The notes beneath the pieces were generated by a model. That model was not told the origin of the DNA, did not search any database, and saw only the letters and a program-made list of their open reading frames with translations. From an uncultured Chitinophaga sp. (lineage in GTDB: Bacteria; Bacteroidota; Bacteroidia; Chitinophagales; Chitinophagaceae): a stretch of DNA of 64,000 bases. A program made the position numbers and the translations under genes. Position 1 is the stretch's first letter, and every line of letters starts with the position of its first letter. The stretch is taken from contig NZ_CABHOU010000069.1 in assembly GCF_902168175.1 (NCBI RefSeq), positions 1 through 64,000 on the forward strand, in the 5' to 3' direction. Of the stretch, positions 44,548 through 52,800 are shown piece after piece.

Positions 44548-44590
44548 ACTCCGTGCCTGCATTGGTAATAAAACCTTAGCAAACACGGAG
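44548..44590 (-). terminator. Possible terminator of the DEAD-box gene
   Basis: CTCCGTG (44549-44555) and CACGGAG (44584-44590) can pair over a long loop; the minus strand then has seven Ts. The stem is short for the loop length, so the call is tentative. Confidence 0.45.
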
Positions 44591-44613
44591 CCAATATACT
44601 TGTCTATTTCAGA

Positions 44614-46404
44614 CTATTTTTTGCCTTTGAAAGCGGGGCGTGCGCCATACTCACGCTTCTCACGGAAACCACGGCTACCGCCGCCTTCTCCGCCAGCACC
44701 CTGCCAGCCTTTACGGAAACCGCCTTCGGCGCTACGACCGCTGAAAGACTTACGTCTTTCGCCGCCACCACCACCTGAACCACCCTGGCTATCCTGGGAA
44801 GCTTCGATGCGTACCGTACGACCGTTATAATCTAACTTTTTAAAGCTTTCGTATACTTTGCTTACTTCGTCATTTTCTACTTCAAAGAAGGAGTAAACAC
44901 CTTTCAGATCGATACGGCCTATTTTATTGCCACGGATACCTGTGCTATCGCAGAGGAAACGCAACATATCGCCACGGGTAAAATCATCCACAGAGCCCAG
45001 GTTAATGAACAGGCGGGTGAATTTACCAGTGCCACGGCTGCTCATGGTATTACCATCACCAGGTGTACGGCGTTCTTCTTTCACGTTCAGATCAGCAGCG
45101 TCCTGGTAGTATTCCAGGAATTCGTTGAACTCGAGGGAAGCAAACCTTTTGATCAGGTCTTCTTTCGACATGTCTTTGAACTCCTCGTTAATACGTTCCA
45201 TGTACGGATCGATCTGCTCTTCGTTCACTACTACGTTGTGTACGCGGTGAACAAGGCCGAACAGTTGTTTTTCGCAAACGGCGAATCCATCGGGCACTTC
45301 TGCTTTAATGAATTTCTTACCGATCACTCTTTCGATCTGGCGGATTTTCCCGGTATCGCGACCGCTGATGATAGCGATAGAGATACCTGAACGACCAGCA
45401 CGGCCGGTACGACCGCTACGGTGGGTATAGTTCTCTACGTCATCTGGAAGGTCATAGTTAATTACGTGTGTAACGCTATCTACGTCAATACCACGGGCAG
45501 CTACGTCTGTTGCGATCAGCAGCTGGATGGACCTTTCGCGGAAACGTTTCATCACTTTATCACGCTGCTGCTGGGTAAGATCACCATGCAGCGCGTCTGC
45601 ATTGTAACCATCCTTGATCAGCGATTCAGCAATTTCCTGTGATTCGATCTTAGTACGGGTAAAGATGATGCCGAAGATCTCTGGATTGAAGTCCACGATA
45701 CGTTTCAGTGCAGCATACTTTTCGCGGGGACGAACTACATAGTACTCGTGTTCGATGTTCACGTTACCGGTATTTTTACCGCCAACGGTTAACTCAAACG
45801 GATTTTCCATGTATTTCTGTGCGATGCGGCGTACTTCCTGTGGCATGGTAGCCGAGAACAACCAGGTGGTTTTCTCTTCAGGTGTGTTAGACAGAATGCT
45901 GTTAATGTCTTCCTGGAAGCCCATGTTCAGCATTTCATCCGCTTCGTCCAGTACTACATAACGTACCTGATCGAAGTTTACAGCCTTACGCTCAAGAATA
46001 TCGAGCAGGCGGCCTGGTGTAGCCACCACGATGTGCGCGCCTCTTTTCAGTTCGCGCAGCTGGAGGCCAATATTGGCGCCACCATATACCGCAACGATGT
46101 TTACATCGCCGAGGTGTTTGGAGAAATTCTTAAGGTCATTTACGATCTGTAAACAGAGTTCGCGTGTCGGGCAAAGAATTAATCCCTGTGGGAATTTGGA
46201 CTTAACGTCCAGCTGGTGCAGTAACGGCAGGCCAAAAGCTGCTGTTTTTCCAGTACCGGTTTGGGCTAAACCCACGAAATCCCTGTCGCCGCCAAGCAAT
46301 ACGGGGATTGCTTTTTCCTGTATGGGAGTAGGTGTTACGAAGCCCAGGTCTAAAACACCTTGCAGAATGGGCTCCTTCAGCCCTAATGATTCAAATGTTG
46401 TCAT
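44614..46404 (-). CDS. DEAD-box RNA helicase, CsdA/DeaD-type, 596 aa
   Basis: An ATP-dependent RNA helicase. Helicase motifs are in order: AQTGTGKT (motif I), PTRELCLQ, TPGRLLD, VLDEADEML (II), FSATMP (III), FTRTK, ATDVAARGIDVD and HRSGRTGRAG (VI). Residues about 470-545 form the DbpA/CsdA RNA-binding domain with INLGSVDDFTRGDMLRFLC. The Gly/Arg/Ser-rich tail (about 550-596) is a low-complexity RGG-like region. The likely role is cold-shock or ribosome-assembly remodelling. Confidence 0.92.
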   Translation of the reverse strand: MTTFESLGLKEPILQGVLDLGFVTPTPIQEKAIPVLLGGDRDFVGLAQTGTGKTAAFGLPLLHQLDVKSKFPQGLILCPTRELCLQIVNDLKNFSKHLGDVNIVAVYGGANIGLQLRELKRGAHIVVATPGRLLDILERKAVNFDQVRYVVLDEADEMLNMGFQEDINSILSNTPEEKTTWLFSATMPQEVRRIAQKYMENPFELTVGGKNTGNVNIEHEYYVVRPREKYAALKRIVDFNPEIFGIIFTRTKIESQEIAESLIKDGYNADALHGDLTQQQRDKVMKRFRERSIQLLIATDVAARGIDVDSVTHVINYDLPDDVENYTHRSGRTGRAGRSGISIAIISGRDTGKIRQIERVIGKKFIKAEVPDGFAVCEKQLFGLVHRVHNVVVNEEQIDPYMERINEEFKDMSKEDLIKRFASLEFNEFLEYYQDAADLNVKEERRTPGDGNTMSSRGTGKFTRLFINLGSVDDFTRGDMLRFLCDSTGIRGNKIGRIDLKGVYSFFEVENDEVSKVYESFKKLDYNGRTVRIEASQDSQGGSGGGGGERRKSFSGRSAEGGFRKGWQGAGGEGGGSRGFREKREYGARPAFKGKK

Positions 46405-46483
46405 CTTGTGTAAAGCAGGCTTCCTTCGCCTGTTAATTGCAACGGCCTCTACGCCGTTTGGTTATTATATCCAACCCGGACGT

Positions 46484-47791
46484 CTAGACGATCTCGCCTT
46501 CCAGGTCGTAGTCAAATGCTTTTGTGATCTTCACGTTCACGAACTCGCCCGGCTTCAGTCTCCTGTCGGTGTTAATGATTACCTCATTATCCACTTCTAC
46601 CGAATCAAACTCAGTGCGTGCCAGGTAACGGCCGGATTCTTTCTTGTCCACGATCACGCGGAACACTTTACCGACTTTCTCCTGATTTTTCTCCAGCGAT
46701 ATCTCCTGCTGGGTTTCCATGATATCCTGTGCCCGGCGCTCTTTTTCTTCGGCTGGAATATTATCCTCCAAATCGTGCGCACTGGTACCTTCTTCATGGC
46801 TGTAGGTAAATACCCCCACCCTGTCAAAACGAACCTCCTCCAGGAACCTTTTCACATCTTCCACATCTTCCAGTGTTTCGCCGGGGAAACCTGCAATGAG
46901 CGTAGTACGAAGGCAAATGCCGGGTACCTGCTCGCGGATAGATTTAACCAGGTCTAATATTTCCTGACGTGTGATCTGGCGCTTCATGGCTTTCAGCATC
47001 GGGTCTGCGATGTGCTGCAAAGGCATGTCGAGATAGTTACAGATATTATCACGTTGCTTCATCACCTCTAAAATTTCCATTGGGAACTTAGTGGGATAAG
47101 CATAATGTAAACGAATCCATTCCAGGCCTTTTACATCCGCCAAAGCGTTCATAAGGTCGGCCAGACGGCGCTTTTTGTACAGGTCCAAACCATAATAGGT
47201 AAGCTCCTGCGCAATCAGCATGATCTCTTTCACGCCGGAACGTACCAGTTTCTCTGCTTCCTGCACCAATTCTTCAATCGGTTTGGAAACGTGCCCACCA
47301 CGCATCAGCGGAATGGCGCAAAAAGAACAAGTACGGTTACAACCTTCTGCGATCTTGAGATAAGCGTAATGTGATGGTGTACTGAGTAAACGTTCGCCGA
47401 TCAGTTCTGACTTATAGTCGGCGTCGAATTTCTTAAGAATAAGGGGCAACTCCATCGTACCAAACCAGGCATCTACTTCAGGAATTTCCTGTTCCAGATC
47501 GCCACGGTAACGCTCACTAAGACAACCAGTTACATAAACCTTGTCCAGCTTGCCTTTCTTCTTTAAATCTACCTGGTCTAATATAGTGTTGATCGATTCT
47601 TCTTTCGCCTTGTCAATAAACCCGCAGGTGTTCACCACTACAATGTTGTGGTCTCTCTTGCCACTTTCGTGTACAACATCAATATCGTTGGCTTTAAGCT
47701 GACCGCTTAATACCTCTGAATCCACCATGTTCTTGGAACAACCAAGCGTAATAATATTAACCTTATCTTTTTGTAATGTTCTTGTCTTCAA
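46484..47791 (-). CDS. rimO: Ribosomal protein S12 methylthiotransferase RimO, 435 aa
   Basis: A radical-SAM enzyme that adds a methylthio group to Asp in ribosomal protein S12. The UPF0004 domain has the cluster-binding Cys in LGCSKNMVDSE, NTCGFI and TGCLSER; the radical-SAM cluster motif is CNRTCSFC; a TRAM RNA-contact domain ends the protein. RimO rather than MiaB is chosen from LGCSKN and the length. A TAACTTTG -7-like box lies at 47936-47943 on the same strand. Confidence 0.92.
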   Translation of the reverse strand: MKTRTLQKDKVNIITLGCSKNMVDSEVLSGQLKANDIDVVHESGKRDHNIVVVNTCGFIDKAKEESINTILDQVDLKKKGKLDKVYVTGCLSERYRGDLEQEIPEVDAWFGTMELPLILKKFDADYKSELIGERLLSTPSHYAYLKIAEGCNRTCSFCAIPLMRGGHVSKPIEELVQEAEKLVRSGVKEIMLIAQELTYYGLDLYKKRRLADLMNALADVKGLEWIRLHYAYPTKFPMEILEVMKQRDNICNYLDMPLQHIADPMLKAMKRQITRQEILDLVKSIREQVPGICLRTTLIAGFPGETLEDVEDVKRFLEEVRFDRVGVFTYSHEEGTSAHDLEDNIPAEEKERRAQDIMETQQEISLEKNQEKVGKVFRVIVDKKESGRYLARTEFDSVEVDNEVIINTDRRLKPGEFVNVKITKAFDYDLEGEIV

Positions 47792-47976
47792 ATGAATGCG
47801 ATGTTTTTAAGTCCCGGCAGATGGAAGCTATCCAGTTACCGTTACCACCACGAAGACACGCAGACACGAATTGCGAAAACAGCAGACTTACTGTTGTGTG
47901 TGTGACTATGAGCCTTAGTGTGGCTGAAGAAGTTGCAAAGTTACAAATAAAATTGAGAAAGTAAGTTAATATTTTA

Positions 47977-48852
47977 TTAAACAAACCGGCTCATCGCTTT
48001 TTCGGCCCTTTGTTTGGCCACTTTACGCTTGTAATTGTACCACCATTCGGGTGCTACCTTAATCAGTAAATTGTTCATGCCACGCAGTCCCAGCAAGTGA
48101 TACACGGCATTCACCTTGCCGCCTATGGTATCGTCGAGGCCCCTAAGGCTCATGGCAAATCCCGGGTCTATATATTCCATATGATGCCAGTACCCGGCAG
48201 GCATCCACATGGTATCTCCATGCTCCAGCGTGGTAGTATAAGCCTGCGCATAATTAAGTGCCGGAAAATGCTCCGTTTCCAGTTTTTCATACCACTTTAC
48301 AAAGCTGGCAGAGCTTTCTACCGTGCAAGGCATCCGGTAAATCAGCTCGCTCTGACTGTTATCCATCAATAACACCTTTTTCCGGCCTATGAACTGGGTA
48401 TGCATAATATGCGAGAGGTCCAGGTCGTAGTGCATGTGTGCTACGGAGCCCTGCCCGCCCACGAATAGCATCGGGTATTTTTTCAGGAATGTCTTTATAA
48501 GTTCGTCCGGGAAAGTAAAATCATCAACGAGTTGCGGCGCGTGCTGGAAGATATTGAACAGGAAGATCCTTAACTGCACAGGCCCCTGCTGCACCATGTC
48601 CAGGTAATCGCCAAACTTAATGTAGTCGTCGGCACCGTTTACCAGCACCTTAGCGCCCGCGCGGGTGTTATTATATACGCCTACTGTTTTGTCGCCTACT
48701 ATCGACTTAAAGTAGTCCCAGGTCCATTTATCCGATGCGGCCCATTTCTTTGATAATCCGGTAATAATGAGCGGTTTCCGTGGTTCATAATAATCTCTTC
48801 TGAATGCTTCCGGCGTAATGCTTTCTATTCTGTCGATTTCTTTGATCTGCAT
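47977..48852 (-). CDS. Cupin_8/JmjC-like 2-oxoglutarate oxygenase family protein, 291 aa
   Basis: The protein has the JmjC-type pattern: EAFRRDYYEPRKPLIITG at the start, an iron-binding HxD within HMHYDLDLSH, and a distal His in the GYWHHMEYIDPGFAMSLR segment. Such cupin_8 proteins are 2-oxoglutarate/Fe(II) hydroxylases, for example of proteins. The start at 48852 (MQIKEIDR) matches the family and sits 36 nt after a -7 box; the longer frame upstream runs into the repeat region. Substrate unknown. Confidence 0.82.
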   Translation of the reverse strand: MQIKEIDRIESITPEAFRRDYYEPRKPLIITGLSKKWAASDKWTWDYFKSIVGDKTVGVYNNTRAGAKVLVNGADDYIKFGDYLDMVQQGPVQLRIFLFNIFQHAPQLVDDFTFPDELIKTFLKKYPMLFVGGQGSVAHMHYDLDLSHIMHTQFIGRKKVLLMDNSQSELIYRMPCTVESSASFVKWYEKLETEHFPALNYAQAYTTTLEHGDTMWMPAGYWHHMEYIDPGFAMSLRGLDDTIGGKVNAVYHLLGLRGMNNLLIKVAPEWWYNYKRKVAKQRAEKAMSRFV

Positions 48853-48888
48853 GATCGGAATAGTTGGGAGTGAAACAATTTCGCTTAT

Positions 48889-48921
48889 CAAATTTAAGGA
48901 ATTGAAACATTCAACGCGCAA
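48889..48921 (-). promoter_or_regulatory. Putative promoter of the cupin_8 gene
   Basis: On the minus strand TAAATTTG (48889-48896) matches TAnnTTTG, with a TTG (48919-48921) at a 22-bp spacing, suitable for the -33 element. It supports the start at 48852. Confidence 0.5.
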
Positions 48922-49010
48922 CCCATTGTAAGTGTGTGCATTGCCGGTGGATAAATGCGGTGGAAAAGGCAATAAAAAGGGGGAAACAGACAACAGTTCA
49001 CTATTGGGCC

Positions 49011-49068
49011 GCCGTTGTGTCACACCCTTCAACGACACTTCCCTACTCACCATGAAGGTGTATACACC
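49011..49068. repeat. Interspersed core repeat, copy 3, with palindrome
   Basis: GCCGTTGTGTCACACCCTTCA (49011-49031) matches the cores at 1.1 kb and 21.1 kb, differing from the latter at one base (CACAC for CACTC). The palindrome GGTGTATACACC at 49057-49068 is the same as at 21326-21337. It lies between the ftsY terminator and the cupin_8 promoter. Confidence 0.65.
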
Positions 49069-49078
49069 GCAAAATAAA

Positions 49079-49102
49079 AAGTCCCGGCAAAAGCCAGGAC
49101 TT
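49079..49102 (-). terminator. Rho-independent terminator of ftsY
   Basis: AAGTCCCGGC and GCCAGGACTT pair with one mismatch across a 4-nt loop; the minus strand continues with Ts. Confidence 0.8.
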
Positions 49103-49145
49103 CCAGAAAAACATCAAACTTTTCTTACTAAAAATCTTTGATCGG

Positions 49146-50105
49146 TTATTTCATGCTAAACAGCGAGTCAACAAACTCTACCCGGTTGAACACCTGTAGA
49201 TCTTCCATTTTCTCGCCGATACCAATGTATTTCACGGGTATTTTAAACTGGTTCGCAATGGCCAGTACTACGCCGCCTTTAGCGGTACCATCCAGTTTGG
49301 TGATAGCCAGGGAGGTAACCTCGGTGGCGGCAGTAAACTGTTTGGCCTGTTCCAGGGCATTCTGCCCGGTGGAACCATCCAGTACCAGCAACACCTCATG
49401 CGGCGCATCAGGGATGATCTTGTTCATCACCCTTTTGATCTTGCTCAACTCATCCATCAGGTGAATTTTGTTGTGCAGGCGACCGGCGGTATCTATAATA
49501 ATAACATCTACATCACGCGCAACACCACTTTGTACGGTATCAAAGGCCACAGCGCCCGGGTCGGAACCCATTTGCTGTTTCACGATCGGCACGCCTACCC
49601 TTTCGCTCCATATCGTAAGCTGGTCAACCGCAGCAGCACGAAACGTATCCGCCGCGCCCAGCAGTACCGATTTACCGGCCTTCTTGAAGTTATAGGCCAG
49701 TTTGCCGATAGTGGTCGTTTTACCTACCCCGTTAACCCCCACTACCATAATTACGTAAGGTTTTTTACCAGCAGGCACATCGAAATCCCGGAAACCGGAA
49801 TCGGGCGCATCTACCAGCAGGGCCGCTATTTCGTCCTGCAATATTTTATTCAACTCACTCGTATTCAGGTATTTGTCTTTCGAAACACGTTCCTCAATAC
49901 GATTAATAATTTTCACGGTCGTATCAACTCCCACATCCGCTCCTACCAATGCTTCTTCCAGGTTATCCAGCACTTCTGCGTCCACGGTGGATTTACCCGC
50001 AATGGCGCGTCCTATCTTCCCAAGAAAGCTCTCTTTAGTCTTCTGTAAACCCTGGTCCAGGCTCTCCTTCTTTTCACGCGAAAAGAGTTTGTCAAAAAAA
50101 CCCAT
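49146..50105 (-). CDS. ftsY: Signal recognition particle receptor FtsY, 319 aa
   Basis: The GTPase that docks the signal recognition particle at the membrane and hands nascent membrane proteins to SecYEG. The N-domain helices (about 1-100) precede the G domain with GVNGVGKTTTIGKLA, DTFRAAAVDQL, DTAGRL, TKLDGTAKGG and GIGEK. There is no long acidic A domain, as is usual in Bacteroidota. It follows the rpmB-rpmG-DUF4295 genes, with a hairpin between. Confidence 0.95.
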   Translation of the reverse strand: MGFFDKLFSREKKESLDQGLQKTKESFLGKIGRAIAGKSTVDAEVLDNLEEALVGADVGVDTTVKIINRIEERVSKDKYLNTSELNKILQDEIAALLVDAPDSGFRDFDVPAGKKPYVIMVVGVNGVGKTTTIGKLAYNFKKAGKSVLLGAADTFRAAAVDQLTIWSERVGVPIVKQQMGSDPGAVAFDTVQSGVARDVDVIIIDTAGRLHNKIHLMDELSKIKRVMNKIIPDAPHEVLLVLDGSTGQNALEQAKQFTAATEVTSLAITKLDGTAKGGVVLAIANQFKIPVKYIGIGEKMEDLQVFNRVEFVDSLFSMK

Positions 50106-50135
50106 TTATTCAAAAGTTGATGGTTAACGGAAAAA

Positions 50136-50168
50136 CACAAAAAGCCGTCCTCTTGTATGGACAGCTTT
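50136..50168 (-). terminator. Terminator or attenuator before ftsY
   Basis: AAAGCCGTCC and GGACAGCTTT form a 10-bp stem with one G-T pair; Ts follow on the minus strand. It lies between the DUF4295 stop and ftsY, so ftsY may depend on read-through or on its own promoter. Confidence 0.75.
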
Positions 50169-50194
50169 CGTGCAATATTATCAGTAAAGCCGAA

Positions 50195-50368
50195 TTACTT
50201 CTGGTTAAAATACTCCTGAACTTTATCTTTATGGATGATCTGATCCTTAAAGGTATAAGCACCTGATTTAGGAGAGCGAACCGCTTTAATCACTTTCGTC
50301 CACACTTTCGACTCAGCCGCCGCTTTCGTGTCTTTTACTTTCGAGTTCTTAGATGCTGCTTTTGCCAT
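50195..50368 (-). CDS. DUF4295 small basic protein, 57 aa
   Basis: The peptide MAKAASKNSKVKDTKAAAES then KVWTKVIKAVRSPKSGAYTFKD, ending QEYFNQK, is a small, lysine-rich, ribosome-associated-looking protein. DUF4295 is a Bacteroidota family that sits almost always between rpmG and ftsY, as here. A ribosomal or ribosome-assembly role is inferred only from this context. Confidence 0.9.
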   Translation of the reverse strand: MAKAASKNSKVKDTKAAAESKVWTKVIKAVRSPKSGAYTFKDQIIHKDKVQEYFNQK

Positions 50369-50463
50369 CTTATATACAAGTTAATCGTTAATTGTTAAAG
50401 GTGTCAATCATCAAGCGCTAATCGTAGTCTTAAACGATTAACAGCCAGGCAATTAAGTTGACC

Positions 50464-50646
50464 TTATTTAATTTCTTTGTGTACAGTTACTTTCCTCAGA
50501 ATAGGATTGTACTTTTTCATCTCCAGACGCTCAGGAGTGTTTTTCTTGTTCTTGTTGGTGATGTAACGAGAAGTACCGGGCTGACCAGAGGTTTTATGCT
50601 CTGTGCATTCCAGTATTACCTGCACCCTGTTACCTTTTTTTGCCAT
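50464..50646 (-). CDS. rpmG: 50S ribosomal protein L33, 60 aa
   Basis: The family pattern is clear: [38 protein letters not shown]. Only one Cys remains, so the zinc ribbon of the C+ form is absent; it is the C- form. It lies 31 nt downstream of rpmB in the same cluster. Confidence 0.95.
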   Translation of the reverse strand: MAKKGNRVQVILECTEHKTSGQPGTSRYITNKNKKNTPERLEMKKYNPILRKVTVHKEIK

Positions 50647-50677
50647 TTTGTATAAATGTTAAAGTTGATCCTATAAA

Positions 50678-50914
50678 TTAGATTTGCTGGCCGGCCGCAC
50701 GCAGTTCTTTTACAACTACAAATAAACCTCTTTTGTTGATAGTTCTTAAACCATCAGCAGACACCTTCATAGTGATCCAGCGATCTTCTTCGGCGAGGAA
50801 AAAACGTTTTTTCTGCAGATTGGGCAGAAACCTTCTCTTTGTTTTGATGTTAGAGAAAGATACGTGATGGCCTGTAATAGGCTTCTTTCCTGTCACCTGA
50901 CATACTCTTGCCAT
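50678..50914 (-). CDS. rpmB: 50S ribosomal protein L28, 78 aa
   Basis: [22 protein letters not shown] is the L28 start; the longer frame begins earlier but is not used. The second Cys pair of the zinc form is missing, so it is the C- form. First gene of the rpmB-rpmG-DUF4295 cluster. Confidence 0.95.
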   Translation of the reverse strand: MARVCQVTGKKPITGHHVSFSNIKTKRRFLPNLQKKRFFLAEEDRWITMKVSADGLRTINKRGLFVVVKELRAAGQQI

Positions 50915-51072
50915 GTTCCTTAAAATTTTGGACTGCAAAAGTCGCATTCTTTTGTGGAAATAGCAAATTATATTAACTCTATTTATTCACAAAAAAGTAA
51001 GGCGTCTAATTTATTAGACAGTTTTGCAGTGATGTTTATAGTCGAATTTTACTTTAAATCCTTTGTGGTAGC

Positions 51073-51663
51073 TTACGCCAGCACTACTACGAGACTCTTT
51101 ACAACCGCCCCTAATCTTACCGCATCTGCAACACGCTGCGGCTCGGTACCATGCTTCAAAAGGGCCTCCTCATGCGAGGTAACACACATTTCGCAGCCAT
51201 TAAGTGCCGACACTACAAGGCTCAGCAGCTCAAAAAACTCTTTTCCAAGCACCGGGTTTGCCATAATGCTCATACGGATACCCGCTGGTGCATTGGTGTA
51301 AAACTCCTTGTTCACGAAGTGACGGAAACGGTAATACACGTTATTGGCGTTCATCAGTGAAGTACAGCTGATGGTTTCGGCAATGTCCTTTTCGGTAGCG
51401 CCAGCTTCTGTAGCCAGTTTCTCGAATGCGGACTGTAAGGTACCTAATTTCTCGTTCATAGCCACGGCCACACCAATCAGGTAGGCTTCCTTTTTATTCA
51501 GGGTAGCTGCATCCAGCGCATTGGTTACGTTGATTTTCAGGTCTTTCAGGTACCTGGCGTCGGCCGAAGCCAGTTTATCAAGCTGGGCGGGCAGGCCGCT
51601 GCCAGACAAACCCACCACCTGCAACAGCTGTTGAGCTGTATCCTGGTTAGTTGTTGCGAACAT
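51073..51663 (-). CDS. Alkylhydroperoxidase AhpD family protein, 196 aa
   Basis: A CMD/AhpD-fold peroxidase and reductant of AhpC. The active site NGCEMCVTSHEE has C157, C160 and H164 in the CxxCxxxH form, in a late helix. Two alpha-helical halves of about 90 residues make up the length, as in Mycobacterium AhpD. It is downstream of ahpC on the same strand, with a stem-loop in between. Confidence 0.9.
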   Translation of the reverse strand: MFATTNQDTAQQLLQVVGLSGSGLPAQLDKLASADARYLKDLKINVTNALDAATLNKKEAYLIGVAVAMNEKLGTLQSAFEKLATEAGATEKDIAETISCTSLMNANNVYYRFRHFVNKEFYTNAPAGIRMSIMANPVLGKEFFELLSLVVSALNGCEMCVTSHEEALLKHGTEPQRVADAVRLGAVVKSLVVVLA

Positions 51664-51689
51664 ATGTAAATCTTATTTTTTTCAGATGA

Positions 51690-51717
51690 AGAAAAGCCGG
51701 TGGAAATCCACCGGCTT
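51690..51717 (-). terminator. Terminator or attenuator between ahpC and ahpD
   Basis: AAGCCGGTGGA and TCCACCGGCTT form an 11-bp perfect stem with a 2-nt loop; Ts follow on the minus strand. It lies 30 nt before ahpD, so ahpD may be expressed less than ahpC. Confidence 0.75.
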
Positions 51718-51725
51718 AGAAAGAA

Positions 51726-52280
51726 TTAAGCTGTCAGCGTAGCTTCGCCTTTCTGCCAGTTGCAGGGGCACAGCTCGTCTGTTTGCAGCGCATCCAGTAC
51801 ACGGATCACTTCTTTCACACTACGGCCTACATTCAGGTCGTAGATAGAAGTCCAACGTACAATACCTTGTGGGTCTACGATGAAAGTAGCACGGTAAGCG
51901 ATTTTTTCTTCTGCTTCCAGGATACCCAGTTCGTTAGCCAGCGACTTAGAAGTGTCGGCCAGCATCGGGAACTGCAAACCACGCAGATCGTCATGATCTC
52001 TTCTCCATGCCGCGTGAACGAACTCGCTGTCGGTAGAAGCACCGATCAGGATCGCGTCGCGGTCAGAAAAATCCTGGAAATGTTTGTTGAACTCAGCGAT
52101 CTCGGTAGGGCATACGAAAGTGAAATCTTTAGGCCACCAGAACATCACCATCCATTTACCGGAAGAACGGATCTCTTCGGATGAAATGTCATAAAACTCT
52201 TTACCTTTTTCGATGGATACAACTGCCTTTTTCTTGAACTCAGGGAATTGTGCACCTACTGAAAGAACTGCATTTTTCAT
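51726..52280 (-). CDS. ahpC: Peroxiredoxin AhpC, 184 aa
   Basis: A typical 2-Cys peroxiredoxin. The peroxidatic C57 is in FTFVCPTE, with the resolving residue C171 or C173 in LCPCNW near the end. VGRSVKEVIRVLDALQ is a C-terminal helix. Pairing with AhpD rather than AhpF matches the mycobacterial-type system; it removes organic peroxides and hydrogen peroxide in the cytoplasm. Confidence 0.93.
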   Translation of the reverse strand: MKNAVLSVGAQFPEFKKKAVVSIEKGKEFYDISSEEIRSSGKWMVMFWWPKDFTFVCPTEIAEFNKHFQDFSDRDAILIGASTDSEFVHAAWRRDHDDLRGLQFPMLADTSKSLANELGILEAEEKIAYRATFIVDPQGIVRWTSIYDLNVGRSVKEVIRVLDALQTDELCPCNWQKGEATLTA

Positions 52281-52572
52281 GTTACTATCTCGGTTTATTG
52301 ATTTTTAAACGGTCTGTTGTTTTTTTCCGGGTGCAAAGTTCATAACATATAGGGTTAAAATCAAATCGATTTTTAAATTTACCTTATCGACTTTATCTAT
52401 ATTGTTTTAAGTAAATATAGATTAAGATAAAGTAGAAATCCGGCAGCAGTAAGGGTTTGTATATTCACAACTGTCTTCCGTAATGAAAAATTAACATTTT
52501 AACCCCCTTTCATTGTAACCTTTTGGCACAATATTTAGTTATATAAGGGAAAGAACTTAAAAGACAGGATAT

Positions 52573-52692
52573 ATGAAAATTAAAAATGCACTTTTAGTAG
52601 TCCTCACGATTGGCCTTGCTTTGATTCCGTTTATCAAAAACAGTATCATTAAACACGATGAATTTGACGCAACCCAGGATCTGTTCATCTAG
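52573..52692 (+). CDS. Small membrane protein, 39 aa
   Basis: MKIKNALLVVLTIGLALIPF is one hydrophobic helix, then a mixed polar tail (KNSIIKHDEFDATQDLFI). It is a single-span membrane protein in a gap between ahpC and a minus-strand hydrolase. No family is recognised; supported only by composition. Confidence 0.45.
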   Translation: MKIKNALLVVLTIGLALIPFIKNSIIKHDEFDATQDLFI

Positions 52693-52800
52693 TTTAAGCG
52701 TGTTATGTACCACACTTTTCTACACAAAAAGTTAAGCCGGTAGTCAGGGAATGATCACCGGCTCACATAGCGTAACCGCAGCGGGTCCCATTGTACCGTT

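Noticed and set aside
48853..49053. 67-residue N-terminal extension of the cupin_8 protein
   Set aside because: It reads through a promoter-like site and an interspersed repeat; family members start at MQIKEID.
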